In this document: piece after piece, positions 43,159-52,264 of the stretch
Layout of the letters: each line of letters opens with the position of its first letter
How positions within the stretch are numbered: the first letter of the stretch is position 1
NCBI RefSeq assembly: GCF_041103235.1
Contig: NZ_JBGCUN010000001.1
Coordinates: forward strand, 558,001 to 622,000
From: Yoonia sp. R2331
GTDB taxonomy: Bacteria > Pseudomonadota > Alphaproteobacteria > Rhodobacterales > Rhodobacteraceae
Reading direction: 5' to 3'
DNA length: 64,000 bases
Program-made: the position numbers and the translations under genes
The notes under the pieces: generated by a model
The model's database searches: none
Told to the model about the DNA's origin: nothing
Seen by the model: the letters and a program-made list of their open reading frames with translations, nothing else

Positions 43159-44037
43159 ATGGCCTTAGACGGATTTGCAGACCAAAGCCTTTCGCGGACC
43201 GCGATGAAGGCAGAGCTATTGGACGCCGAAACCGAGCTGCAGTTGGCGTATGCCTGGCGTGACCAGCGTTGCGAAAAATCGCTGCACCGCCTGATCACCG
43301 CGTATATGCGCCTCGCAATCTCAATGGCCTCGAAATTCAAGCGCTACGGCGCGCCGATGAACGATCTTATCCAAGAGGCATCTGTCGGCCTGATGAAGGC
43401 AGCTGACAAGTTCGACCCCGATCGCGGCGTCCGCTTTTCGACCTACGCTGTCTGGTGGATCAAGGCGTCCATTCAGGACTACGTGATGCGGAATTGGTCG
43501 ATGGTGCGGACCGGGTCCACGTCCTCTCAAAAGTCGCTGTTCTTCAACATGCGCCGCGTTCAGGCCCGGCTAGAGCGTGAAGCGGCCGCCGAAGGTCGCG
43601 TGTTGGAAGGCCACGTGATGCGGAAATTGATCGCGTCCGAGGTCGGCGTGCCGTTGCATGATGTTGAGATGATGGAGGGGCGTTTGTCAGGCTCTGATTT
43701 CTCGCTCAATGCGACGCAATCGACCGAGGATGAGGGACGCGAGTGGATTGACGCACTCGAAGACGATTCTGCGCAAGCGGCGGAAAACGTTGAGAACTCT
43801 CACGACAATGCGACCCTGCGCCAATGGTTGCTCTCCGCACTGACCGACCTCAATGAGCGTGAACGCTTCATCGTCCGAGAGCGCAAGTTGCGCGACGATC
43901 CCCGGACTTTGGAAAGCCTCGGGACAGAGCTTGGGCTGTCAAAGGAACGGGTGCGGCAGCTAGAGGCCGCAGCCTTCGGCAAGATGCGCAAGAAGCTCGA
44001 AGCGACCAGCACAGAGGTTCACCGCTTCTTGGCGTGA
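43159..44037 (+). CDS. rpoH: RNA polymerase sigma factor, RpoH family (RpoH2-like)
   Basis: 292-residue sigma-70 family factor. Region 2 is MNDLIQEASVGLMKAADKFDPDRGVRFSTYAVWWIKASIQDYV, the RpoH box-like QKSLFFNMRRVQ follows, region 4 is LGTELGLSKERVRQLEAAAF. It starts MALDGFADQSLSRTAMKAELLDAETELQLA, which resembles Rhodobacter RpoHII more than RpoHI; RpoHII drives the singlet-oxygen and oxidative-stress response there. Which of the two it is remains an inference. A divergent promoter region is shared with cobU. Confidence 0.92.
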   Translation: MALDGFADQSLSRTAMKAELLDAETELQLAYAWRDQRCEKSLHRLITAYMRLAISMASKFKRYGAPMNDLIQEASVGLMKAADKFDPDRGVRFSTYAVWWIKASIQDYVMRNWSMVRTGSTSSQKSLFFNMRRVQARLEREAAAEGRVLEGHVMRKLIASEVGVPLHDVEMMEGRLSGSDFSLNATQSTEDEGREWIDALEDDSAQAAENVENSHDNATLRQWLLSALTDLNERERFIVRERKLRDDPRTLESLGTELGLSKERVRQLEAAAFGKMRKKLEATSTEVHRFLA

Positions 44038-44095
44038 TCCATTGTCATTGCCCGGCATACTGCCCTAGTGTTTGCCCGATCAAAGGAGCGGGCAA

Positions 44096-45295
44096 ATGCT
44101 GGCAAACAAACACATATTGGTGATCATCGGTGGCGGGATCGCGGCCTTCAAGGCGCTGGACCTGATCCGCCGCCTGCGCGAGCGCGGTGCGACGGTGACC
44201 CCGGTGCTGACGAATGCGGGGGCAGAGTTTGTCACGCCGCTGTCGGTTTCTGCCTTGGCGGGCAACAAGGTATTTCAGCAACTTTTTGATCTCAATGATG
44301 AATCCGAGATGGGGCATATTGAGCTGTCACGTGCGGCGGATCTGATTGTCGTGGCCCCAGGCACGGCTGATCTGATGGCCAAGATGGCGGCAGGGCTGGC
44401 GAATGACCTTGCCTCGACCCTGCTTTTGGCAACTGACAAACGGGTGCTGGTGGCCCCGTCGATGAATGTGCGGATGTGGCAGCATCCGGCGACCCAGCGC
44501 AATCTGGCGACGCTGAACGATGACGGTATCCTGCTTGTCGGCCCGAATGAGGGCGATATGGCCTGCGGCGAATACGGGCCGGGCCGAATGGCGGAACCTC
44601 TTGAAATTGTTGACGCAATTGATGCCGCCTTGGCGGATGGCCCGTTGAAGGACAAGCATGTTCTCGTCACCTCTGGCCCAACACATGAGCCGATTGACCC
44701 GGTCCGCTATATCGCCAACCGGTCGTCCGGCGCGCAAGGCACAGCAATTGCGAAGGCGTTGAAAGCGCTCGGGGCAGATGTGACTTTTGTCACCGGCCCC
44801 GCGGACGTGCCGCCGCCGATGGATGTCACTGTTGTGAAGGTGCAGACAGCATTGGACATGTCCAAAGCGGTTGCGGACGCGCTGCCCGCAGATGCGGCCG
44901 TATTTGCGGCCGCCGTTGCCGACTGGCGCGTCAAAAACGCGGGCGATAGCAAAATCAAGAAAGACGGTAAGGGTTTGCCATCATTGGATTTTGCGGAAAA
45001 CCCCGACATCCTTGCCGGTGTGGCGCAGATGAAAGCCGGGCGCCCGAAACTGGTGGTCGGATTTGCCGCCGAAACGGACGATGTGATCAAACATGCCACG
45101 GCCAAACGGGACCGAAAGGGCTGTGACTGGATCGTCGCCAACGATGTCTCACCTGCGACGGGCATCATGGGCGGGGCTGAAAACGACGTGACCCTGATTA
45201 CTGCAGACGGCGCAGAGGACTGGCCCCGGATGGGCAAGGCGGCTGTCGCAGCGCGTTTGGCGGAAAAAATCGCGGCCGCACTCTCAGACGGTTAA
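44096..45295 (+). CDS. coaBC: Bifunctional phosphopantothenoylcysteine decarboxylase/synthetase
   Basis: 399-residue coenzyme A biosynthesis enzyme. The N-terminal flavoprotein decarboxylase (CoaC) has HILVIIGGGIAAFKALDLIRRL and APSMNVRMWQHPATQRNL; the C-terminal synthetase (CoaB) starts at KDKHVLVTSGPTHEPIDPVRYI, with RSSGAQG. ATG 44096 with AAAGGAG upstream is chosen over an in-frame start at 44072. Array B of 11-bp repeats begins 14 bp after its stop. Confidence 0.95.
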   Translation: MLANKHILVIIGGGIAAFKALDLIRRLRERGATVTPVLTNAGAEFVTPLSVSALAGNKVFQQLFDLNDESEMGHIELSRAADLIVVAPGTADLMAKMAAGLANDLASTLLLATDKRVLVAPSMNVRMWQHPATQRNLATLNDDGILLVGPNEGDMACGEYGPGRMAEPLEIVDAIDAALADGPLKDKHVLVTSGPTHEPIDPVRYIANRSSGAQGTAIAKALKALGADVTFVTGPADVPPPMDVTVVKVQTALDMSKAVADALPADAAVFAAAVADWRVKNAGDSKIKKDGKGLPSLDFAENPDILAGVAQMKAGRPKLVVGFAAETDDVIKHATAKRDRKGCDWIVANDVSPATGIMGGAENDVTLITADGAEDWPRMGKAAVAARLAEKIAAALSDG

Positions 45296-45309
45296 CGCAG
45301 AAAAAATGC

Positions 45310-45353
45310 AAGTCACAGACGATACACACACCATGCACATGCCATGCATACGC
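45310..45353 (+). repeat. Array B: four 11-bp direct repeats after coaBC
   Basis: AAGTCACAGAC, GATACACACAC, CATGCACATGC, CATGCATACGC, head to tail (44 bp); the first unit is degenerate. Same unit order, length and orientation relative to the preceding gene as array A (28959-29002 on the minus strand). It ends 47 bp before dut. Confidence 0.7.
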
Positions 45354-45400
45354 AAAGATGAACACGTCTTCACATTAACTGAAGCGCGGGCTTTAGACGG

Positions 45401-45859
45401 ATGAAACCTTTGATCAAAATCGCCTGGGCGCCGGGCGCGGATATGGACCTGCCGTTGCCATCCTATGCGACGGCGGGGGCTGCCGGGGCAGATGTCTGCG
45501 CCAATATCCCTGATCACAAAAGGATAATTCTGGCCCCGCGCGCCCGCAAACTGATCCCAACCGGGTTGCGCATGGCGATCCCGGCGGGGTTCGAGGTGCA
45601 GATCAGGCCAAGGTCGGGGCTGGCGCTGAAGCATGGGATCGGCATGGTCAATGCGCCCGGCACCATCGACAGCGACTATCGTGGGCCTGTCGGCGTGATC
45701 TTGATTAACCATGGCCAGGAAGATTTCACCGTGACTCACGGGATGCGCATTGCGCAGATGGTGGTGGCCCCGGTCACGGTCGCGGACTTTGCGCTGGGCG
45801 ATCTGGATGAAACGGCGCGCGGCAGCGGTGGCTTTGGGTCGACCGGGTTCACATCGTGA
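45401..45859 (+). CDS. dut: dUTP diphosphatase
   Basis: 152-residue trimeric dUTPase, hydrolysing dUTP to dUMP and keeping uracil out of DNA. Motifs 1 to 5: [39 protein letters not shown] and the C-terminal P-loop-like [10 protein letters not shown]. It ends in a GTGA overlap with the next gene. Confidence 0.97.
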   Translation: MKPLIKIAWAPGADMDLPLPSYATAGAAGADVCANIPDHKRIILAPRARKLIPTGLRMAIPAGFEVQIRPRSGLALKHGIGMVNAPGTIDSDYRGPVGVILINHGQEDFTVTHGMRIAQMVVAPVTVADFALGDLDETARGSGGFGSTGFTS

Positions 45860-46908
45860 TTATGGTCGGCGCGATGGCGGCGGTGCTTTGGATCACCGGC
45901 ATGGTGATGGGCACCCCGCGTCAGGCGCGCTGGACGATGATCGGCATTCTGATGGTTGCGGTCATTGCGGGCCACATCGTCTTGCCGGACGGCCATCCGC
46001 TGCGCGAGGCAACGGGCGGCGACGCGCGGCTGTGGTTATTGATCCTTGCCGGTGGTGCGCTTGTCTGGGGGTATGGGCGCATTTTGGGCCGGTTGCGTCG
46101 GCGGGCAGAAGCGCGGGATGCTCCTGCGCCAAAGGCTGGCGGGTTTTCACCGACCGAGCTGGACCGCTATGCCCGGCACATTATCCTGCGCGAGGTTGGT
46201 GGACCGGGGCAAAAGGCCCTGAAAGAGGCGCAGGTCTTGGTGGTTGGTGCAGGTGGGCTGGGATCGCCCGCGCTGCAATACCTTGCGGCGGCGGGCGTCG
46301 GCACCATTGGGGTGATTGATGATGATGTGGTGGACAATGCCAACCTGCAACGGCAGGTGATCCATGTTGATGCGGCCATTGGTGCGCCCAAAGTGCACTC
46401 TGCGGCAGAGGCGATTGCGGCGCAAAACCCCTTTGTCACCGTGCGACCCTATCAGCGGCGCTTGACCGAAGAGATCGCAGCGGAGTTGTTTGCTGATTAC
46501 GATCTGATCCTGGATGGGTCCGACAATTTTGATACTCGCTACTTGGTGAACCAGGTGGCTGTTGCGCAGGGCAAGCCCCTGATCGCTGCGGCACTGACGC
46601 AATGGGAAGGTCAAATCAGCCTTTATGATCCAAAGCGCGGAGGCCCCTGTTATCGTTGCCTTTTTCCGCAGGCCCCTGACGCGTCTTTGGTGCCAACCTG
46701 TGCCGAAGCGGGCGTGATCGGGCCGTTGCCCGGTGTGGTTGGATCCATGATGGCAGTCGAGGCGGTCAAGCAGATCACAGACGCGGGCGAAGGGCTGCGT
46801 GGGCGCTTGCTGATTTATGATGCACTTTACGCGGAAACTCGGGTGATCGCAGCCAAAGCGCGCGCGGATTGCCCCGATTGTGGTGGGCAGGGCTTGCAAG
46901 GGGCGTGA
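45856..46908 (+). CDS. Membrane-anchored MoeB/ThiF-like E1 adenylyltransferase
   Basis: 350-residue protein. The first 80 residues contain two or three hydrophobic segments ([51 protein letters not shown]), then a normal HesA/MoeB/ThiF domain: [17 protein letters not shown] (131-147), [14 protein letters not shown], zinc cysteines C265, C268, C339 and C342, and C282 in [14 protein letters not shown]. It would adenylate a ubiquitin-like sulfur carrier (MoaD/ThiS). Start GTG 45856 overlaps the dut stop; ATG 45862 is the alternative. Membrane anchoring is unusual for MoeB. Confidence 0.88.
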   Translation: MIMVGAMAAVLWITGMVMGTPRQARWTMIGILMVAVIAGHIVLPDGHPLREATGGDARLWLLILAGGALVWGYGRILGRLRRRAEARDAPAPKAGGFSPTELDRYARHIILREVGGPGQKALKEAQVLVVGAGGLGSPALQYLAAAGVGTIGVIDDDVVDNANLQRQVIHVDAAIGAPKVHSAAEAIAAQNPFVTVRPYQRRLTEEIAAELFADYDLILDGSDNFDTRYLVNQVAVAQGKPLIAAALTQWEGQISLYDPKRGGPCYRCLFPQAPDASLVPTCAEAGVIGPLPGVVGSMMAVEAVKQITDAGEGLRGRLLIYDALYAETRVIAAKARADCPDCGGQGLQGA

Positions 46909-46948
46909 GCGCGGGTAGTCTTGGCGGGTCTTAACCTGGGGGTTTACC

Positions 46949-47734
46949 ATGAAAATTCTTGCAACGCTGGCCGCGACGGCCGTGATGGCCACATCTGCAA
47001 TGGCGGACGGGCATCTGACCGATCTGGAAGGCCGCGAAATCGTGGTGGTCACGGAAAACGCATATCCGCCGCTGCAGTTCATTGATGGCGACGGCAACGC
47101 CGTCGGCTGGGAATACGACGCGATGGAAGTCATCGCAGAGCGGCTGAACGCGACCGTGGTCTATGAAAACATCAGCTGGGACGCGATGATCGCCGCCGTC
47201 AGCGAAGGCCAGTTCGACATGGGCATGACCGGGATCACCATCCGCGAGGACCGCGCGGAAGTTGTTGATTTTTCGGACAAATACATGACGTCCGAGATGG
47301 TGATGATGGTGCGCGGGGACGAAGAGCGGTTCACCGATGCCGCGTCTTTTGCCGCTGACGATGATCTGCTGATGGCAGCCCAGCCCGGCACGACGCCCTT
47401 CTACGTGGGCGTCTATGACGTGTTGGACGGGGACGAGGCGAACCCGCGCATCAAGCTGATGGAAACCTTTGGTGCCACGGTGCAGGCGCTGCGCGCAGGT
47501 GATGTGGACCTGATCCTGACGGACGGCACGGCGGGCAACGGCTATGTCGATGCCTCGGACGGCGCGCTCAAGATCATTGGCGAAAAGCTGGGGACCGAGG
47601 ATTTTGGTTTCATCTTTCCCAAGGGGTCTGATCTGGTCGCACCGATCAATGCAGCAATTGCCGATATGGAGGCCGACGGCACGATTGATGCGCTAAACAC
47701 CAAGTGGTTCCTTGACTTCAAGGTGGGCGGCTAA
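46949..47734 (+). CDS. Amino-acid ABC transporter substrate-binding protein
   Basis: 261-residue periplasmic binding protein, family 3 (polar amino acids). Signal peptide [19 protein letters not shown]; mature [27 protein letters not shown], then [24 protein letters not shown] and [20 protein letters not shown]. Substrate not determinable. It pairs with the permease 40 bp downstream. Confidence 0.92.
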   Translation: MKILATLAATAVMATSAMADGHLTDLEGREIVVVTENAYPPLQFIDGDGNAVGWEYDAMEVIAERLNATVVYENISWDAMIAAVSEGQFDMGMTGITIREDRAEVVDFSDKYMTSEMVMMVRGDEERFTDAASFAADDDLLMAAQPGTTPFYVGVYDVLDGDEANPRIKLMETFGATVQALRAGDVDLILTDGTAGNGYVDASDGALKIIGEKLGTEDFGFIFPKGSDLVAPINAAIADMEADGTIDALNTKWFLDFKVGG

Positions 47735-47741
47735 GGCCCAG

Positions 47742-47765
47742 GGCCCCCGGCATAGGTCGGGGGCC
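47742..47765 (+). promoter_or_regulatory. Stem-loop between binding-protein and permease genes
   Basis: GGCCCCCG / CGGGGGCC perfect 8-bp stem with 8-nt loop followed by GTTT; the position fits message stabilisation or partial termination after the binding-protein gene. Confidence 0.5.
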
Positions 47766-47773
47766 GTTTCAAG

Positions 47774-48562
47774 ATGATCCCCACATCCCCCAATGATGAC
47801 GACTTTCCGTGGTGGCTGGTGGCGGTGCTGGCCATCGGGGCCTGGATGTTTTTCCAGGTTCTCACGGACGAGGCCTATACCAAGGTGCTGACCACCCTGT
47901 CCAAGGGCATCCGCACCACGGTTTTTGTAGCACTTGTCAGCTATGCGATGGCCTGCGCGCTGGGGCTGTTGCTCGCACTTGGGGCCTTGTCCAAATCCTT
48001 GATTCTCCGGCAGATTTGCCGGTTCTATGTCGAGGTGATGCGCGGCATTCCGATCATTGTGCTGCTGCTTTACGTGGCCTTTGTGCTGGCGCCCGCGATG
48101 GTGATTTCATGGAACTGGCTGGCGCAGGGGCTGGGGTTTGAAGGGATCCGCACGCGTGACTTTTCGCTGCTGTGGCGGGCGATCATTGCGCTGACGTTGG
48201 CCTATGCGTCGTTTCTGGCAGAGGTCTTTCGCGCTGGATTGCAGTCCGTAGACGCAGGCCAGATCGAGGCGGCAGAGGCGCTGGGGCTCAGCCGGTGGCA
48301 ACGGTTTCGGTTTATCGTCTTCCCGCAAGCGTTGCGGACAATCCTGCCGCCGTTGGGCAATGATTTCGTGGCAATGGTCAAGGATTCGTCCTTGGTCAGC
48401 GTGCTGGGCGTGACCGACATTACACAACTCGGGAAGGTCACGGCGGCGGGCAATTTCCGGTATTTTGAAACCTATAACGTGGTGGCGCTGGTCTATCTGA
48501 CAATGACGATCGGTCTGTCGCTGTTGCTGCGGCGGTTCGAGGCACGGATGCGGCAGCGATAA
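47774..48562 (+). CDS. Amino-acid ABC transporter permease
   Basis: 262-residue HisM-family permease with five predicted helices. The conserved SKGIRTTVFVALVSYAMA, RFYVEVMRGIPIIVLLLYVAF, the EAA loop EAAEALGLSRWQRFRFIVFPQALR and PPLGNDFVAMVKDSSLVSVLG are visible. No ATP-binding gene follows; the next gene is an M3 peptidase, so the ATPase must come from elsewhere. Confidence 0.93.
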   Translation: MIPTSPNDDDFPWWLVAVLAIGAWMFFQVLTDEAYTKVLTTLSKGIRTTVFVALVSYAMACALGLLLALGALSKSLILRQICRFYVEVMRGIPIIVLLLYVAFVLAPAMVISWNWLAQGLGFEGIRTRDFSLLWRAIIALTLAYASFLAEVFRAGLQSVDAGQIEAAEALGLSRWQRFRFIVFPQALRTILPPLGNDFVAMVKDSSLVSVLGVTDITQLGKVTAAGNFRYFETYNVVALVYLTMTIGLSLLLRRFEARMRQR

Positions 48563-48661
48563 CCGCACCAGCGGGATTTGGATATTTTTTGGCCAGAAGA
48601 AGCAGGGGGTTCTGGCAAGTCAGGCAGCGCGGTCCTAGGTTGTGGGCAAAGGAGATTTGCC

Positions 48662-50689
48662 ATGACCAATCCGCTGCTGACTGACTGGGACACGCCGTTT
48701 GGGCTGCCCCCATTTGACAAGATCTCTGACGATGATTTTGCGCCTGCTGTGGACGCGGCGTTGGATGAGGCGCGGGCAAATTTGAAGGCGATCACCGAGA
48801 ACGCTGAAGCGCCGACATTTGCCAATACGATTGAAGCGCTTGAGTTGTCCGAGGACACCTTGGGCCGGGTCTTGGGCGTGTTTTATGGCATCGCGGGTGC
48901 AGATTCGAACGCCGCGCGCGAGGCGTTGCAGCGGGACTTTGCACCCAAGCTAAGCGCCTATGGATCAGAGGTGACCGAGAACAAGGCGCTGTTTGCGCGG
49001 ATTGAGGCGATCTGGGAGGCGCGTGAGAGCCTTGATCTGACGGATGAACAACAACGAGTGCTGATGCTGACCCGGCGCGGGTTCGTGCGGGCCGGTGCGC
49101 AGTTGGAAGGGGACGCGGCAAAGGAATTGCGCGCGGTCAAGTCGCGCCTGTCTGTGCTGGGCACAGAGTTTACGCAGAACCTGCTGGCGGATGAACGCGA
49201 CTGGCACATGGTGCTGGACAAGGACGGGTTGGAAGGACTGCCGGATTTTGTCGTGGCCACAGCGCGCGGCGCAGGCAAGGAATTGGATGCAGACGGGCCG
49301 GTCGTAACGCTGTCGCGGTCGTTGATTGTGCCGTTCTTGCAATTCTCGTCCCGGCGGGACTTGCGCCAAAAGGCCTATGAGGCCTGGACAGCACGCGGGG
49401 CCAATGGCGGCAAGACCGACAACCGTGGCATCGCGGCGGAAACGCTGAAGCTGCGGCAAAGACGGGCCGAATTGTTGGGCTATGACAGCTTTGCCGATTT
49501 CAAGCTGGAAACCGAGATGGCGGGCACGCCCGGCGCGGTGCGCGATCTGTTGATGGAGGTCTGGAAACCGGCCAAAGCCGCCGCTGAAAGCGACGCCAAG
49601 GCGCTGGAGCGGATGCTGCATGCCGATGGCTGGGATGGCCCGTTAGAGCCTTGGGATTGGCGCTATTACTCCGAAAAGCGGCGTCAGGAATTGCATGATC
49701 TGGATGAGGCTGAATTGAAGCCTTACCTGCAATTGGACCGCATGATCGAGGCGTCATTTGCCTGTGCCAACCGGCTGTTCGGGTTGACGTTCAAGCCGCT
49801 GGATGGCCCTGTCTATCACCCCGATGTGCGGCTCTACGAAGTGACGCGCAACGGCGCGCATGTGGCTGTTTTCATTGGCGATTACTTTGCGCGACCCAGC
49901 AAACGGTCAGGGGCGTGGTGCATGGCGATGCGCAGCCAGCAGCGGCTCGCGGGTGAGGTGCGGCCCCATGTGGTGAATGTGTGCAACTTCGCCAAACCCG
50001 AAGAGGGGAAACCTGCGCTTTTGTCGTATGACGATGCGCGCACGCTGTTCCACGAGTTCGGCCATGCGCTGCACCAGATGCTGTCGGATGTGACTTATGA
50101 AAGTATCAGCGGGACATCTGTGGCGCGCGATTTTGTGGAACTGCCCAGCCAGCTTTATGAACACTGGCTGGAGGTGCCGCAGGTCTTGCAGGAATTTGCG
50201 ACCCATGCCGACACAGGCGAGGCGATGCCGGACGAGATGTTGCAGCGCGTGCTGAAGGCCGCGACGTATGACATGGGGTTCCAAACGGTGGAATATGTCG
50301 CCAGCGCACTGGTCGATCTTGCGTTCCACGACGGCCCAGCACCTGCAGACCCGATGCAGAAACAGGCTGAGGTGCTGGAAGAGATCGGGATGCCCAATGC
50401 CATTCGCATGCGCCACGCCACGCCGCATTTTGCGCATGTGTTCGCAGGCGACGGCTATTCCAGTGGCTATTACAGCTACATGTGGTCCGAAGTCATGGAC
50501 GCTGACGCCTTTGCCGCCTTTGAAGAGGCGGGCGACCCGTTTGATGCGGCTACTGCGATGAAGCTGGAACAGACGGTCCTGTCCTCTGGCGGGTCTGTCG
50601 ATGCCGCAGAGCTTTATACCGCGTTCCGCGGGCGTCTGCCGGGGGTCGAGGCACTGTTGAAGGGCCGGGGGCTGGACGACGCAGCCTAG
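48662..50689 (+). CDS. M3 family oligopeptidase (Dcp/OpdA type)
   Basis: 675-residue zinc metallopeptidase of cytoplasmic oligopeptide breakdown. The HEFGH motif is H464-E465...H468 in FHEFGHALHQML, preceded by the typical KRSGAWC and followed by VELPSQLYEHWLE (third ligand) and HVFAGDGYSSGYYSYMWSEV. ATG 48662 has AAAGGAG upstream and matches the family start (MTNPLLTDWDTPFGLPPF). Peptidyl-dipeptidase Dcp and oligopeptidase A are not separated. It overlaps the convergent CDF gene by four bases. Confidence 0.95.
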   Translation: MTNPLLTDWDTPFGLPPFDKISDDDFAPAVDAALDEARANLKAITENAEAPTFANTIEALELSEDTLGRVLGVFYGIAGADSNAAREALQRDFAPKLSAYGSEVTENKALFARIEAIWEARESLDLTDEQQRVLMLTRRGFVRAGAQLEGDAAKELRAVKSRLSVLGTEFTQNLLADERDWHMVLDKDGLEGLPDFVVATARGAGKELDADGPVVTLSRSLIVPFLQFSSRRDLRQKAYEAWTARGANGGKTDNRGIAAETLKLRQRRAELLGYDSFADFKLETEMAGTPGAVRDLLMEVWKPAKAAAESDAKALERMLHADGWDGPLEPWDWRYYSEKRRQELHDLDEAELKPYLQLDRMIEASFACANRLFGLTFKPLDGPVYHPDVRLYEVTRNGAHVAVFIGDYFARPSKRSGAWCMAMRSQQRLAGEVRPHVVNVCNFAKPEEGKPALLSYDDARTLFHEFGHALHQMLSDVTYESISGTSVARDFVELPSQLYEHWLEVPQVLQEFATHADTGEAMPDEMLQRVLKAATYDMGFQTVEYVASALVDLAFHDGPAPADPMQKQAEVLEEIGMPNAIRMRHATPHFAHVFAGDGYSSGYYSYMWSEVMDADAFAAFEEAGDPFDAATAMKLEQTVLSSGGSVDAAELYTAFRGRLPGVEALLKGRGLDDAA

Positions 50690-51591
50690 CGGGTGTCGTC
50701 GGGGTGCTTTTGCACGCCGACCGGATCCTTATGGATCAGCACGTCCGCGCGGGGATATCTCGCAATGATTGCCCGGCGCAAGGCGGCACCGATCGCATGG
50801 GCATCGTTGAGCGTTTGATCCCCGTTCAGCTCAATATGCAGGTTCACGAAAACGCGGCTGCCCGCGCGGCGGGTCTTGAGGTCGTGAAATCCATGCACAC
50901 CGGGAAAGTTATGCGCAATCGCGGTGATGCCTGCGATCATCGCGGGGTCAGCTTGCCGGTCCATCAGCGCGTCCCAGGCTGTTTTGCCGATGCGGATGGC
51001 GCCGACTGCAAGCAGGGCAGCAGCGCCAAGGGCCACCACGCTGTCAACGCGGCCAAGACCAAGCGTGGCACTGGCCCAAAGTGCGATCAACGCACCGACG
51101 TTGGGGATCAGGTCGCCAAGATAGTGCAGTGAATCGGCGCGCACCACTGCGTTGCCGGTCTGCCGTGCCACGCGGCGTTGCCAGATCACCAGCCCAAGGG
51201 TGACAGCGATGGAAAAGACCATGACCGCCATGCCTTGTCCCTCTCGCTGGGGCAGGGTGACGGTGTCGTCTAGCAGGCGCAGCACGGCAGCCACAGCGAT
51301 GACCCCGGCAGAGATCAGGATAAAAAGCGACTGGCCCAGGGCAGCAAGATCCTCGGCCGAGCTATGGCCGAAGTTGTGGTCGTCATCAGCGGGTTTGGCA
51401 GCATAAGCGATGGCTGCCAGCCCCCCCAGCGACATCATCAGATCCATCGCGCTGTCGGCCAGTGTTGCAGCCACGGCGAGCGACCCGGTCTGCCCCAGCG
51501 CCCAAAGCTTGGCAAGGACAAGCACAAGCGCCACTGAAACAGAGAGCACCCCGGCAGAGAGGTTCAATTTGGTGTCATGTTGCGCGGTCAT
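50686..51591 (-). CDS. Cation diffusion facilitator (FieF-like)
   Basis: 301-residue metal/proton antiporter with six membrane helices. Site A aspartates are in helix 2 (TLADSAMDLMMS) and helix 5 (DSLHYLGD, HxxxD), and the cytoplasmic C-terminal domain GVHGFHDLKTRRAGSRVFVNLHIELN is typical. It exports Zn2+ or Fe2+; the DxxxD/HxxxD set leans to zinc and iron. The start is clear. Confidence 0.93.
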   Translation of the reverse strand: MTAQHDTKLNLSAGVLSVSVALVLVLAKLWALGQTGSLAVAATLADSAMDLMMSLGGLAAIAYAAKPADDDHNFGHSSAEDLAALGQSLFILISAGVIAVAAVLRLLDDTVTLPQREGQGMAVMVFSIAVTLGLVIWQRRVARQTGNAVVRADSLHYLGDLIPNVGALIALWASATLGLGRVDSVVALGAAALLAVGAIRIGKTAWDALMDRQADPAMIAGITAIAHNFPGVHGFHDLKTRRAGSRVFVNLHIELNGDQTLNDAHAIGAALRRAIIARYPRADVLIHKDPVGVQKHPDDTR

Positions 51592-51622
51592 GCCCGAGAT
51601 TTAGCGGTTTGGGCGGGAAAGG

Positions 51623-52150
51623 TCAGTCTCTTTCTTCGCCCGGGAGCGTCCCCCAAAGCCCGTCTTGCGGTGCCCAGCCGCGATAGCCGGCGGCGGTGAG
51701 TTCGCACCAGCCTGCCGCGCAGCTGCCAAGGCGTGCGATCACGCCCGCCTCGAGCACGGCGCGTTCATGGGCTGTAGCATCCGGTTTGGCGCGCAGGGCG
51801 GTCATATCGGTGTCGATAATCACGGTGCGGACGCCCGACAACATGGTGTAGTGGACCCAGCCCCCCTGACCTTCGCGGTCGATGACGCGACGCCAGTGGC
51901 CGTATTCGGCGATCACCTGCAATGGCATGCTCTTGCGGCGAAAGACCCAGTCGATCCGGTGCGACAGCGACGGGCCGCGCCGCACGTTGCTTTCCTGCGC
52001 CTTGAGGCTGACAAAGCGCGGCAGGGGCAGGTTGGTTTCCGGCCCGAAAAGTGGTGCAGTTGCGGGGGCATTGGCGGCCTGGGTCGCCTCTTGCGCGTGT
52101 GCCACAGGGGCCAGCAGCAGCATCACCAGAAGAAGCCGTTGAATTGTCAT
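51623..52150 (-). CDS. Periplasmic SH3-domain protein
   Basis: 175-residue exported protein. Signal peptide MTIQRLLLVMLLLAPVAHAQ, then a bacterial SH3 domain (SNVRRGPSLSHRIDWVFRRKSMPLQV..WVHYTML) and a second shorter SH3-like repeat (MTALRAKPDATAHERAVLEAGVIARLGSCAAGWCELTAAGYRGWA). Proteins like this bind peptidoglycan or other cell-wall parts. ATG 52150 is chosen over an in-frame start five codons upstream. Divergent from the hydroxyacid dehydrogenase. Confidence 0.85.
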   Translation of the reverse strand: MTIQRLLLVMLLLAPVAHAQEATQAANAPATAPLFGPETNLPLPRFVSLKAQESNVRRGPSLSHRIDWVFRRKSMPLQVIAEYGHWRRVIDREGQGGWVHYTMLSGVRTVIIDTDMTALRAKPDATAHERAVLEAGVIARLGSCAAGWCELTAAGYRGWAPQDGLWGTLPGEERD

Positions 52151-52264
52151 GGGACCGCCTGTCACTTACCGCACCTGCCGCGCGTGATCGTTCTTGTGTC
52201 ACGCGTCGGTTATCTGGCAACCTGACAGCAGTTGCGTGATTTGCAAAGCATCTGGGAGGTGCCA

